From assembly GCA_947179485.1 (NCBI GenBank), contig OX359249.1, forward strand, positions 1,612,001 through 1,676,000: a stretch of 64,000 bases of DNA, read 5' to 3'. The translations under genes and the position numbers were made by a program. Origin of the DNA: Allacma fusca. Taxonomy: Eukaryota; Arthropoda; Collembola; Symphypleona; Sminthuridae. Each line of letters starts with the position of its first letter. The first letter of the stretch is position 1. Of the stretch, positions 11,175 to 22,400 are shown in pieces. The notes under the pieces are model-generated. The model made no database searches and was not told where the DNA came from. It saw only the letters and a list, made by a program, of their open reading frames with translations.

Positions 11175-11653
11175 TATGGATAATATAGACGTTCATGCTT
11201 TGAACAAGCGAGTGGTCGGTCTATCGTCAGAAGATTCAGGAAGATTTTCGTCGGAGATTCCGAATTGAATATTTAGGAATGTTAAAGCCAGACAAGAATA
11301 GAAAGCTAGTTGGCGAAGATATCAAACCTGGAGATATTGTATTGGTGGGCAGTGACAATACAAAGCGGGTTAACTGGCCTATGGCAAGGATATTGGAAGT
11401 ATTTCCAGGAAAAGATGGAGTGATTCGGGTGGCGAAGGTCAAAACTTCGAATGGCGAACTTGTCCGGCCGATACAACGGCTCTATCCATTTGAAGTTTGT
11501 GAAAAGGAACGGGCTCAGATTATATCAGTTCCAACTGAAATAACAGATGAAGATGATGGCGAAATTCCGGGAAATAAAGTGGATGCCACTAATACTGTTA
11601 GCAAGACGAGTCGGGCTGGTCGAAGGATTAAGGCACCCAATAGATTTGATTAA
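11175..11653 (+). pseudogene. BEL/Pao integrase C-terminal domain
   Basis: The frame contains 'KPGDIVLV', 'WPMARILEVFPGKDGVIRVA' and 'VRPIQRLYPFE', the conserved C-terminal domain that follows the DDE core in BEL/Pao integrases. It ends in a Lys/Arg-rich tail at a TAA. Confidence 0.85.
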
Positions 11654-11772
11654 GTTTAAAACATGGTTACGTATTTGGCAAATATTTATGCTATTAATTT
11701 TATTATAATATTTATGAATTAATGTTTTTACTTTTCGTTTCTGTTAACATGTAAAAGTCAAAAGTGGGAGGA

Positions 11773-12175
11773 TGTAAGAAATAGTACCATATTTAGTCAT
11801 CTGACAGAACTTATTGTGAGTATTGCAAAAACTTTTATATGTATGCACCGTGAGTAGTGAGCGACGAGCGCCAATGGAATTCATGTGACTTTTATTGTGT
11901 ATATACAATATATTGGCTTTCTATCTGTATTGTCTAGTTTGACCGTCAAAGGTCATAATGGAGTTAGTCGTGGTAGTTGGAGAAAAACTGTTATGTCTAA
12001 GGGGGAAACGAGAAAATAACTAAAAGGTAACGATCTAGAGCTTGACGGAGAAAGAGTAACTCTGTAAAAATTGGCAATCTGGTTTTCCTTTGAATAAAAT
12101 CTAATTTGATTTATATTTTTATCTTGCAAAGAGGTATTCCTATCTTTGGTCCTTGAGCCATTTGTCATTTGTAAT
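11773..12175 (+). repeat. 3' LTR of BEL/Pao element
   Basis: It matches 6691-7125 apart from small deletions, is preceded by a purine tract (aaaagtgggagga) and is followed by the aggta duplication at 12176-12180. Confidence 0.9.
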
Positions 12176-12185
12176 AGGTAAACTA

Positions 12186-12940
12186 ACCAAGTTTTCAGCT
12201 TACTTCTGTCCAAGTCAACAAAAAATAATGCCATTTCAGAATACAAAAATGTAAAAATAATGTAAAAAAGAGAGAACAGAAATACCGCAATGCTAAAAAG
12301 CTACCTATATATTGCATATTGGAATTTGTATGATTAATTCGAATAAACTACCACTTACTTATTATGTACCCCTTGAATATTTAGTAGTGTGGCCGGTGGC
12401 GTATATGATCAGCCATCATCTTTTAACCAACACTATTAAATTCTTACTTTGGGATGGTGCACAAATTGTTACCCGTTCGTGGTAAAAAATCAAGTGACGC
12501 AATAGTCAAGAACCTAAGTATGTTCACATTTTTTGTAAGCCATATTTGAATGTTTCACATCCACGTTAACAAAATCTCCAACGAATAGCCTACACTTACG
12601 TGCATATAGTTGACTGGCTCACATAACCATATTAATAATTAGCCCACTCGATTTTAAAAATAATTCGTCACAGGTGCTCGACTTTAGCGAGAGAGTCGCT
12701 GTCCTGAAAATATTTAAATTACACTGCAATACTGAAAATAGTTACCTTTTTGCAACAATATTAGCAGCATCATGTTGAAACGCGTTTTTCCCTAGAATCA
12801 AAAATGTTGTGACCAGGTCTAATGATTTTAGTAAAGTTGTCCAGCATAATTCATATTAACTGATATAATTTCAAAACAACGCTGACTGACAAACATTTGG
12901 GTTGCTTAAATAGTTTAAGTTTTAAAAGCACCATATCGTT
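12186..12940. repeat. direct repeat family, copy 1
   Basis: Two parts of this interval recur downstream in the same order: 12186-12305 (ccaagttttca..., ccgcaatgctaaa) matches 13386-13505, and 12806-12940 (tttagtaaagttgtccagca..., tgacaaacatttgg) matches 14195-14330. The second copy is split by Helitron sequence. No gene is seen. Confidence 0.7.
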
Positions 12941-12949
12941 GGCAGCGAT

Positions 12950-13378
12950 GTCAACGATTAATAATCACGATTAATGATTAACGATTACTAATTATTAATC
13001 ATCAATCGTTAATTTAGTAAGCATGAATTGTTTGAAATAATCATTAATTGTGATTATCAATTAAGCGTTTTAGAAAATCAATCATCAATTTTAATCGTCA
13101 ATTATTAAATTATAATCGTCAATTTATTGTAATTGAAATTGATAATTTTATCAGAAAGTAATTTGTAATTGTACATGAAAATTAATCAAAAAGTAGTTTG
13201 TAATCGTAATCGTAAATGAAACGTTAGTAAAAAGTAATTAGTAATTGTAATCACAACTGAAACTTTAATAAAAAGTAATTCATAATTGTAATGGTAACTG
13301 ATATTTTAGCAGAAAGTATTTTCATCAATCACTTTTCCCGCAAAATTATCATTAATCTTAATAATTAATCTCGACAAC
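12950..13378. mobile_element. truncated relative of the minisatellite hAT element
   Basis: It begins gatgtcaacgattaataatc, matching the left end of 2211-3911, and carries the same AT-rich units but far fewer. The right end is diverged (ctcgacaacat) and no 8-bp duplication was found, so it is an old or partial copy. Confidence 0.55.
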
Positions 13379-13518
13379 ATTATTATTGTAGCCAAGTTTT
13401 CACCTTAATTCTGTCCAAGTAAACAAAAAATAATGCGATTTCAGAACACAAAAAATAAAAAAAGTAAAAAGATATCAGAAATACCGCAATGCTAAACAAG
13501 TTACCAACAACCAGGGTA

Positions 13519-14079
13519 TCCTCTCTACTAAGTTGAAAGAGTAGGCAGGCCGTCTTCGTCTTGGTGTAATACGGATTTGAGATTCAAATTTCCGCGCGCT
13601 TTTTTATTGGCTGAGCCAGCAATAACTGGCTAAATAAATTATTAAAATTATTTTTTTTAAATTAAAAAAAATATTAAAGCATTATACGTTTTTGTGCTTT
13701 TTCTTTTTCCTCTTTGAATAATTTTGCTCAAAAATGAAAAAAGGATGCTAAAAGGTCTTAATAATTTGAAATTATTAAAAAAACGTTTTGCATTTTTTTT
13801 ATGAATTTGAGATTCAAATTTAAGCGAGCTTTTTTTATTTGCTGAGCCAGTAATAGCTGACTAAATAAATTATAAAAATTATTCTAAAAAAATTAAAAGA
13901 ATTATACAGTAGCAAGGGCGGCTGTATTGCACGGGCAGCCGTCCACAACCAAGACGGTCCACTCTTTCAAATTAGAAGTTAGCCTAATTATATAATGTCA
14001 AGCTTAATATTTTGTATAAATTATAAATCTTTGCAATCCCAGTTTTCCCATCCACCTTGGTGGATGACTTGAGTGCTAG
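13519..14079 (+). mobile_element. non-autonomous Helitron, first of a head-to-tail pair
   Basis: The 5' end tcctctctactaagttgaaa is Helitron-like (starts TC). The 3' end has a perfect 8-bp stem hairpin (catccacc/ggtggatg, 14049-14066), a 9-nt spacer and CTAG at 14076-14079, followed by T. This is the canonical Helitron terminus. No Rep/helicase is encoded. The next Helitron 5' end begins at the very next base. Confidence 0.75.
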
Positions 14080-14934
14080 TCCTATCTACTAAGTTGAAAG
14101 AGTGGGCCGTCTTCGTCTTGGTGTAATACGGATTTGAGATTCAAATTTACGCGCGCTTTATTTTTTGAATAAATATTAAACATTTTCATTCAAAAAAATT
14201 TGTGGCCAGTTCTAATAATTTTAGTAAAGTTGTCCAGCATACTAAGACAATTTTAAAACAAGGCTGGCTGACAAACATTTGGTCTGCTTAAATAGTTTAA
14301 TTTAATGTTTTAAAAGTACCATATTATTAGCTAAATTCTAAAAAGTATCATTTTCATTGGAGATCCCATTTAAAAAGCATAGGTTACGAAATGAAAATGA
14401 TACCATTTAAAATGTATCCACCGATATATAACCTTTATTAATCACAACATTTAACTATTCTAGAAAACAATTATGCCGCGCAACATCAGATCAACTTAAA
14501 ACAATTCTGAAACTTTTTTGTCAACCGACCTGCAGGCATCCTAACGTAATTTGAAAAATTGCTGATCTGATATTGACCCAGAATTGCGCTAACGTTGCTT
14601 TCACAAATTGAATAAAGACACTCCAGCAATGAAATTACTACAAATAGATATTTACAAAATGTTGTACTGTAACAGTAATTATTTAATATTAGGAAATTTC
14701 TGAAATAGGCTACAGACGGGGCAAATTGGATAGTTAAACTCATTTCGTGTTAGGATTATTTAGCTGTTTTGGTTTTTTATATAATAACTATGTAATTACT
14801 GAAAAAAATAGAACTTCTAGGGTATTTGTATGTAAAATATTATTATTGCATGCAAATTATTACAATAATAATTATTACTAAAATTCATTGCTGCCAGACA
14901 TCCCATCCGCTTCGGCGGATGGCTTGATTGCTAG
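14080..14934 (+). mobile_element. second Helitron, directly abutting the first
   Basis: It starts tcctatctactaagttgaaa at 14080 with no base between it and the preceding CTAG. A second 3' terminus, with hairpin ccatccgc-ttcg-gcggatgg (14903-14922) and CTAG (14931-14934), lies downstream and may close this element. The interior includes the repeat shared with 12806-12940, so the pairing of these two ends is inferred. Confidence 0.5.
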
Positions 14935-14939
14935 TTCAT

Positions 14940-15094
14940 TTTTTAATTTAAGAAAAAGAGAATTTAATAATTTATTTAGCCAGCTATTGCTGGCTCAGCC
15001 AATAAAAAACAGCGAGCGGAAATTTGAATATCAAATTCGTGTTACACGAAGACGAAGACGAAGACGGTCCACTCTTTCAACTTAGTAGATAGGA
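14940..15094 (-). mobile_element. inverted Helitron 5'-end fragment
   Basis: Read on the minus strand, the interval begins at 15094 with TCCTATCTACTAAGTTG and matches the 5' parts of the two plus-oriented Helitrons for about 150 bp. It abuts the plus-oriented 3' end at 14934 tail to tail, a rearranged arrangement. Confidence 0.55.
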
Positions 15095-15095
15095 T

Positions 15096-15712
15096 GGAGT
15101 TCAGAGGTAATCCCGCCGTTATAATCCCGCTGGTATTATTCCCGCGAACAGTAACCCGCTGTCAGTTTGACCGATGTATATAATCCGGCTCATGATAATC
15201 CCGACACTAATGAGATAATCCCGCCATACACTGAAACGCAGAATTTAATGAATAGAATATGCTGTTGCTATAACAACAGTGAAGATACCACAGTTCAGCA
15301 CACAAGATCCGAAGTAATAAACAAATAATAAGCAGATAAGAAAAAGAGGTCCTGTCGTTGCTATTGAAATGTCATTTTAACGTTAATTTTAGAAACATTT
15401 TGTTTTGAGTAATAATTCTGAATAATGAACAATGTAGCTACATACGCATGTCACAATTCACAACATAGGTACAAATCAAAACGGCCAGTCAACAGCACAC
15501 AGCTTGTTGTCAAGTACATGGATAATATTAAATATTAGCAAACAATTATTGTTTATTGAATTTAATACAATAAAACCTGGGTCGGGAATATCGTCAGCGG
15601 TGTTATGGTTGGCGGTATTACATACTTTTGAGATCGGGATTAAATCCTCGGGGTTGCTTCGGCGGAGTTATCACTGGCGGGATTGTCGAGGCGGGATTAG
15701 CTCTGGACACGG
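15096..15712. mobile_element. inverted-repeat element with atcccgcc motifs, probable hAT-type MITE
   Basis: Left end ggagttcagaggtaatcccg and right end (reverse complement) cgtgtccagagctaatcccg form an imperfect terminal inverted repeat. The octamer gataggat flanks both sides (15088-15095, 15713-15720). Multiple 'atcccgcc/ggcgggat' motifs sit near both ends. The left duplication overlaps the end of the inverted Helitron fragment, so this element landed in it. Confidence 0.55.
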
Positions 15713-15720
15713 ATAGGATA

Positions 15721-17850
15721 CTTCCTGAATTTGGATTCCGATTCAAATACTTTTCGGATATTCTTACAAAAAATGGGAATTTATTCAAAAGAACAATTTA
15801 ATCACAAAAATATAAGCGATACATAACACATTAAGTGTTTTCAAGACAAAATTACAACGCAAATCATTTATTATAAACTTGAGAACAGAAAACAAACGCC
15901 CGGCTGAAATTTGAGTAACTGGAAAAGCAAGGAGTGATCCCACAGCATTTATAAAAAATCGGAGTAATTTGTTAACCTGTTTAACTACTTTTCCGATTGG
16001 TTCCTTTTAATAGTATTTGTAAATCGATTTGTTTGATAACACAGCGTAACTAGAATGTACTTGTGACCAAGATATGCAGCTATCTCATCCTGTTTGCAGG
16101 ATTTTTTGCAAAAACGGGCTTCAACTCAATGCCCATAAACAAGCATACCCTTTTCGTTTACCAACCGTTCGGAACTTCGCCTTTGGGTTTTATAATTACA
16201 TGTGCGGCTTTCAATAAATGCTTCCTATGAACTTTTTCTCGCACGTGGCAATATAAAACCCAATGAAATCGATACTTTATTGGAATCGGAATTCATAAAA
16301 AAAATATTAGAATACGATTCGAATACCCTTGTTTTTATTCTAATCCGATTTTGGATACAAATACCTTTGTGAATATTTTTCCAATTCCAATATCGATTCG
16401 GATACCCGAACTTTTTGAATATAATTCCGATTCGAATTCGAATTCCCGTCCCTGCTTTGCAGTAATGGTAGAGAATATTCAAATAAGTTAAATGACACTT
16501 AAGTAATTACTAGCTACGCATTTTGAAAGCAATAATCTAGTGACATTATGGAAGACTGGAAGAAAACAGGAGTATGACAAATCATTAAATTAGCAAATTT
16601 AGGACTCACGTTTACATTACGCTAAAAATATTTCCGGCTGTAAAAATAATTGAATTTATTTTAAGCCGTCAAGAACTATATTATCTTGTAATTGTAACAT
16701 AGGTAAAAATGTCATCCATCCGGTCACCGCTGGAAAAGCGAGATTCCTCCAGGATCATCCAAAAGTGGAATCTAATTTCATACTGAATGCAACTTTTGCA
16801 ACTTCCGGAATCACTGTTTTAAGCTACCCTGTGCTGTGAGGTCCAGTACCTGCATGGAATTAAATTTTGGAAATTATTTCGAAATCCTTGTACACTCATG
16901 TAATAACGGCGTTTACAAATACTCATTACTCGTTCATATGTCTACTGTTAGGAACTTCAATATCTAAATGTCTGGATTTTTTTGCGAAGTCTCAAAATAT
17001 CTACAACTAAAATATTTCGAAACCAGGTCAATATGTATTGGGTTTTGGGTTTGGAAAAAGTGTATGTAACCTGAAATATGTACAGAAGTAATTTAACTGA
17101 ACTATGTTTTTTACAGGCAAAAATATCATCTCGATGCTATAAACAAAAGGGGAAATAGTAGGGATGGGGAGAAATGTGGGCAGACAAGAACAGTCCAGTG
17201 GTAAAGTACCTGCTACGACCTGCAGGGAATGGCTAGATCGAGCCCAGCACAGCCTACCACACTTGTCTGTCGCGGAGAGAATTTTCATGTTTTCTCTCCA
17301 TAGTTTTTTTCTAAATAAATAAAATAATAAATAGATAAAAGATTGTGAGATAAATATGCAATCTGAATAATATGTATATGTAAAAATGTAGGAGATATTT
17401 GTAGATGTTGTCCTTCATTGGAAATCATTGATTAAGTTTGATGTATCACTTGCCAACTGAAACTAAATAAATCAAATCAAATCAAATGTAATTTTCTAGA
17501 GTGTTTCGGGACATTGAGGAATTGAGTTCATTTTGTGAGTGCTCTGCCATCTTTGTCTTTCAACCTGCCCTAACTTTAGTTCCCTAACACACAGATTTTC
17601 TGGCCACTGAAAACTAATCCACGTGAAGTACACTCATTTTGGAAATGATACACAGTATGGGCTGGCTATAAGTACCCCTCGGAAGAACTTTTTCTAAAAT
17701 GAATTTTTAATTCAATTTTTGGTAAACATGTAAATTTCAAGCAGCTAATTTTTCCTCGTTCCCTTATATTTTCACATCATATGTCGTTTTTCTTAAAACT
17801 ACTCATTCCAAGTGCTTCATTATGTGTATAGATTTTTTTTAGTTTAATCA
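15721..17850. other. no gene seen; degenerate repeat traces
   Basis: The region is AT-rich with only short shadow frames. Around 16225-16460 there are alternating gaattcgaatcg-type motifs suggesting an old inverted-repeat element. A short run of atcaaatcaaat occurs at 17468-17487. Nothing else could be supported. Confidence 0.5.
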
Positions 17851-17858
17851 GGCATTGC

Positions 17859-18383
17859 CAGGGGTCGGATTTTTGTAAATCTCCCTGGAAGATTTTTTTC
17901 ATTTTCCCTACTGGTCATGATGTCCCTGTTCGAAGCAAGTTTAAAACTCCCTGTTGACAAAATAATTTCCTTAATGCACCCCAACAAATTCAAAAATCCC
18001 TGCTGAAAAAAAGGTCAACAAATTTGAAAATCCCTGCTGACAAAAAATGATTTTCGTAAATCACCTCAACAATTTCGAAAATTCCTGTTGACAAAAATCG
18101 TTTTCAGTAAAACACCTCAACAATTTCGAAAATTCCTGTTGACAAAAATCGTTTTCAGTAAAACACCTCAACAATTTCGAAAATCCCTGTTGACAAAAAT
18201 CGTTTTCAGTAAAACACCTCAACAATTTCGAAAATCCCTGTTGACAAAAATCGTTTTCCCTGCCAAAAAAAGGTCAAACAGATTTGAAAATCCCTGTTTG
18301 CAATCCCGTCTGAAGATGTCCCTGCTGAAAATTTTTTTACCTGGGAAGATTCTTCCCGTCTTGCCACATAAATCCGACCCCTG
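17859..18383. mobile_element. hAT-type MITE with internal tandem repeats, copy 1
   Basis: Ends are caggggtcggattt and aaatccgacccctg, flanked by the 8-bp duplication ggcattgc (17851-17858 and 18384-18391). The interior holds about four to five repeats of a 50-bp unit (aacaatttcgaaaatccctg ttgacaaaaatcgttttc). The orthologous copy at 39287-39701 keeps the same duplication, so the MITE landed before the segmental duplication. Confidence 0.85.
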
Positions 18384-18435
18384 GGCATTGCTAGCTCAAT
18401 TATGCTTATGCTATTTAAATATAATTGATTTAAAC

Positions 18436-19033
18436 TCTTGCTGCAGAAGATCCCCTCCCCATGCAACAGAATTTCTGTATGGAGTCATTTCGGAGTAGGC
18501 ACCCCGATGCAATCTTTTCTCTCTAACAAGTAAACCTTTTTTGGTGCCCCCTCCAGATTTTCCAGAGGGGGAAAATTTTTGAATATAGGGAATTTTTTGA
18601 AAATTGAACAAGCGGTTTTTTGCTTCTGGTTACAAATGTACAATGGCTAACTAATTGTAGCATTGGTTACTGCTAACCCTACAATGGTCAATTCCTAACC
18701 TTAATGTCATTAATATACGCATTTAGCTGATTATATTGTTGGCAGAAAAATATTAGAGTACTACAGTACGAAAAACCGTTAGACAAAAAAAATCAACTTT
18801 TTGAAGGTCGGGGTACGTGAAACTTGTAATTTCCCATGTTAAATGTCATTTAAATGCAGTTTTGAATTTCGAGAAAAATTGGCTTCGCGCCAATTTTTAA
18901 AAAAAACTACGAAAGATTTTTCAGGTGGCAGGTATGACGTAAAGTTGTACTCAGGGTATGAGCAAACTAATTTTGCTGGAATTTCTAAAATCTGGAGGGG
19001 CACCAAAAAAGGTTTACTTGTAAGAGCAATTGG
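18436..19033. mobile_element. inverted-repeat insertion present only in the parental copy
   Basis: Relative to the duplicate at 39.74 kb, this copy has about 600 extra bp here. The segment carries a roughly 40-bp inverted repeat (aacaagtaaacctttttttg..., 18522-18562, against ...aaaggtttacttgtaag, 18986-19024). It looks like a transposon that inserted after the duplication, or was cleanly lost from the other copy. No obvious target duplication was found. Confidence 0.5.
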
Positions 19034-19120
19034 CTTTATAAAAGCCAACTGTTGTTTATTTGGGCGGTCTCTTAAAGAACGACTGCAGTATTGTTACATA
19101 TTTGTTGCACTAACATTTTA

Positions 19121-19426
19121 TCATTGAAAGTTGTCGTTTTGATTACCTTTATTATTATGATTAATATGAAGTAGATTTCCCATCTTGTTAAGCATTCCGT
19201 GGTGCTGATTGGCTGGACGTGAAGTTCTACTTCCTTGGTGAGGAACAGACGTTGAAGACTTACGCGGGTCACGTACACGCTTACGGACCACGTAAGCCCT
19301 CCATGCCCTTTGAATAATCACAGCTGCATTGTGTTGAATCTTCCAAACCCTCGTGGAAGAAATGATGTCTAATAATTTCCGAGTAGGAAACTGCTTCCTG
19401 AATTTGTGCTCCATTTGCTCTTGAAG
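19121..19426 (-). CDS. NaCP60E: channel exon 28: IQ motif and C-terminus
   Basis: It opens after a ttttag acceptor with '[17 protein letters not shown]', carries an IQ motif ('[17 protein letters not shown]'), which in Nav channels binds calmodulin, and ends at TGA 19121-19123 after an Asn/His-rich tail. The near-identical duplicate is at 39842-40147. Confidence 0.92.
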   Translation of the reverse strand, partial: LQEQMEHKFRKQFPTRKLLDIISSTRVWKIQHNAAVIIQRAWRAYVVRKRVRDPRKSSTSVPHQGSRTSRPANQHHGMLNKMGNLLHINHNNKGNQNDNFQ

Positions 19427-22400
19427 CTAAAAGCGTCCAATGCTAAAGTTTGCTCATTCTTTCAATTTACTAGCTGATAGTCGAGTAAGAGGCAAAATGG
19501 ACTGTATTTTCTGTTAAAAGCAAATTATCTACGTGTCTTTTCATTAAATAACCGTGAATAACAATAATGTGCATATGGTACTATACAAAAAGACATGAGA
19601 TTGTATGGATCTCTCAATGTTTGACAGAATCAAAAATATCTGTAATAATAATTTACACCGTTCCTAGCTAACTATGTCAGAAGCAGTATGCAATGACGTA
19701 AAGTATAACGTTTAAAATCGCAAATTCCCGCTCCTTCCCTACCACAACTGCTATTTTGTAACTTTTACTAAAGTAGGCTATCCTTTAACCTACACATTTT
19801 CATACTATACTATATTAGAAGCATAATGTTTCCTACTAGAATAAATATTTTTGAAAGTAAGCTTGCATGGAGTGTTGGTATTTCAAATGTAAAGATACTA
19901 CTATCAAAAATAGTTTCAATACAGAGAAACAATACCATGGAACAATCTCGGAGCTACGTAATATTATTCTTCCCCTCCATTTGTACACAAGGGAGGATTT
20001 TGTCCCACATAAAGCAGTGCTGGCCACTGCAAAAGTGGGAATTAATAATGAAGAACTTACTACTACAATATACCGTATAAACATTAATCTAATCTTCTTA
20101 AATTGCGTATAAACATTAATCTAATCTTCTTAAATTGCGTAGTAAATAGAAGTAATCGCAGCAAATACTTACATAAATATGGCGTTTAAAAATAAAAACA
20201 AACTGGACCATGTGCAATTTATCTACAAGTATTGTATCTTTACGGTTCTAATCTAGTCCACGTCGCCTCTTCACTTTAGATATCACCAACTTGAGAATTA
20301 AGGATGTTAACGGAACAAAACTCACCCTCCGGAAATCTTCAGTGTCATCGATATGACCAATAACGTGCTTTACTAGAGAATGAAGAACGTCCAAACAATG
20401 AATCTTGTTTCCTCGGGCAATGGGTAAATTAAAAGCCACAATTGCTACAATGTTGGGGCGTGGAATCCCAAGTGGACGGTCCAGGCTTCCTAAGAATTCT
20501 GACAGCTGGTCAAAACTAATGAACTGTGTTGCTTGAGGATCATACCTAAAAATTCAGTGCATAAGTAGTTCTCTTGTTCCTGGGATAAAATGTATTTCAT
20601 ATGTATAAATTGTATTGTTGAGATTTTTTTAATTTAACAAAATCTCACCTTGACCATTGGACGTAGAACATCTCTAAATCATCCTCCACAATGCCAACTT
20701 CCTCCTCCCTGCTCGCATCTTCGAAGTTCTCCAAGATGATGGCAACGTACATATTGATGACAATGAGATGCGTGATCAAGAGAAAAGATACAAAGTACAA
20801 AACAGCCACGCCAAAGTTTGGACACTCTCCAGTGTCCGGATCCCCACACTCAATGTTTCGATACGTACCGCAAACGGGGTCTTCAACAGTCATAGATGAC
20901 AGCACATCATTCCATCCAGCAGCCATCGTCATCACTCTTACATAACCAACCATTAAGAAATTATCTTAAGAGCTTTTTAGACTTCTTGATTATCAAAAAT
21001 TCCTACCACCAATAATTATTACAATAATAAGAGGCTAATTGCAAGTGCTAGATGCCTTTTAAATTGAAAGCAAAATGATGCATTTTTAAAAGCATCCCTG
21101 AAAACATAAAAATTGTCTATAATACGGACATGCTCCGCCAAGGAAAGAAATTCATATTTTGATAAACTGGAACAAGTTCAAATAATTATATTTGCCTTTT
21201 AGAGGAATTATCTCTGTTATGAGAGAATATCGTTTACCGAGAGTGCACCTTACACGCCTACGAGCTTGTTATACCAAAATGGGTTTAAAATGTACGTGAA
21301 TCCACAATAACCACATGCAATTTTCGCTGAAAGCCGGTGCAGCAACTCACGAGTCACGAAGTATGAAGTGCATTATACTATTTGTGAAGAGGGGAGACGC
21401 AAATTGAACTAAGTCAAGTTCTTTCAAATTTCCATTTTTCATATTAATTTACTCTAAAGTTTGGTTCAATCGTGGGTAAAATTCTGAAGGGTAAAGTTCA
21501 TCGGAAGTGGGTATAATAAATAGACCTCTCTCGAGTTTTTAATTCTTAATCGTTTGGAATTGAGAAGTTTCTCGTTTCTCCTGCAAAATTTTGCGAACTA
21601 AACTTATGCCAGTTTGCATCTCACCTCCAGATATATTGGTCCGATTTGCTTTCAGGATAAATTGGAAGTAGCGTTTTGTCCTTGCAATATTTCATGCAAT
21701 TTACACTAGGACCATTTTACAATACGTGAAGCAGAGACTAAATTGCAACTTTTGAAAGCTAACACCCAGTAAATACAACCGTTTGATAAAAAGAACAAAT
21801 TATGTTTTTTGTAATTGACAATATTTTCTTCGAAAACCCATTCGTGATTATTGCATTCAAAATATGTGATGTCATTGTAAGGACTGAGACTAAATCAATC
21901 AAATATTTTCCTGCTGATTATATAATTATTATAGTTAATACTTTTTAAGTCTCGTAAACTGCATAAATTATAATTTGGTCAAGAAGATCACATTTTTACA
22001 TTGCAATGTGCTTGGTTCTATGTGGATTGGGCTGTAAGTTTAAGGTAGTGCATTACCTGAACAATATTAAACAACTACTCAGGAAAGTGTCAAAGTTGAA
22101 CATTTCGTCAATAGCTCCATTCTTGGCTGTATTTGCAAATAATCCCATGCCTAGAATTGCATATATAAATACAATCAAGCTCAGAAGTGCTCCGATGTTA
22201 AACAACGCTGGAAGAGACACAATTAGGGCAAATAGAAGTTTCCGGATTCCCTTCGCAGCCTAGAAAAAAAACAAAATCATCTCGTGATCTCCTGTTCGTA
22301 ACCACGGTCACACAAATAAGAATAATTTGCGTGTGTAGCTTCAAAATTTGATATTGTAGTAGCAATACAGTAATATTTCGTTATAACGGATTTTCAAGAG

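Larger units (their letters stand above)
6691..12175 (+). mobile_element. BEL/Pao LTR retrotransposon, internally deleted
   Basis: Two LTRs, a 5-bp duplication (aggta), a tRNA-primer-like site right after the 5' LTR and a purine tract before the 3' LTR define the element. Internal order is gag, protease-like fragment, reverse transcriptase, RNase H fragment, integrase core and integrase C-terminus, as in the BEL/Pao family. About 4.7 kb remain once the nested MITE is removed, shorter than usual. The N-terminal part of pol and much of the RNase H-to-integrase stretch are missing and frames are broken, so it is defective. Confidence 0.9.
17838..20999. repeat. segmental duplication, parental copy (channel 3' end)
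   Basis: This block matches 39266-43326 in order and orientation, including an hAT MITE with its target duplications, the last three exons and the introns. Identity is very high across exons and introns. This copy has two extra pieces relative to the other: about 600 bp at 18436-19033 and a 33-bp tandem duplication near 20073-20140. It lacks the 1.66-kb insertion of the other copy. Confidence 0.9.

Noticed and set aside
14888-15085. 65-codon plus-strand frame ending in poly-Arg
   Set aside because: It lies entirely in Helitron terminal sequence; the Arg run comes from the repeated cgaaga trinucleotides of the inverted 5' end.
16225-16482. Minus-strand frame with 'YPNRYWNWKN'-type repeats
   Set aside because: It comes from gaattcgaatcgg-type inverted DNA repeats; no homology or start context.
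18088-18498. 136-codon frame with tandem 'KTPQQFRK' repeats
   Set aside because: The repetition is the MITE's internal DNA repeat read in frame, not a repeat protein.
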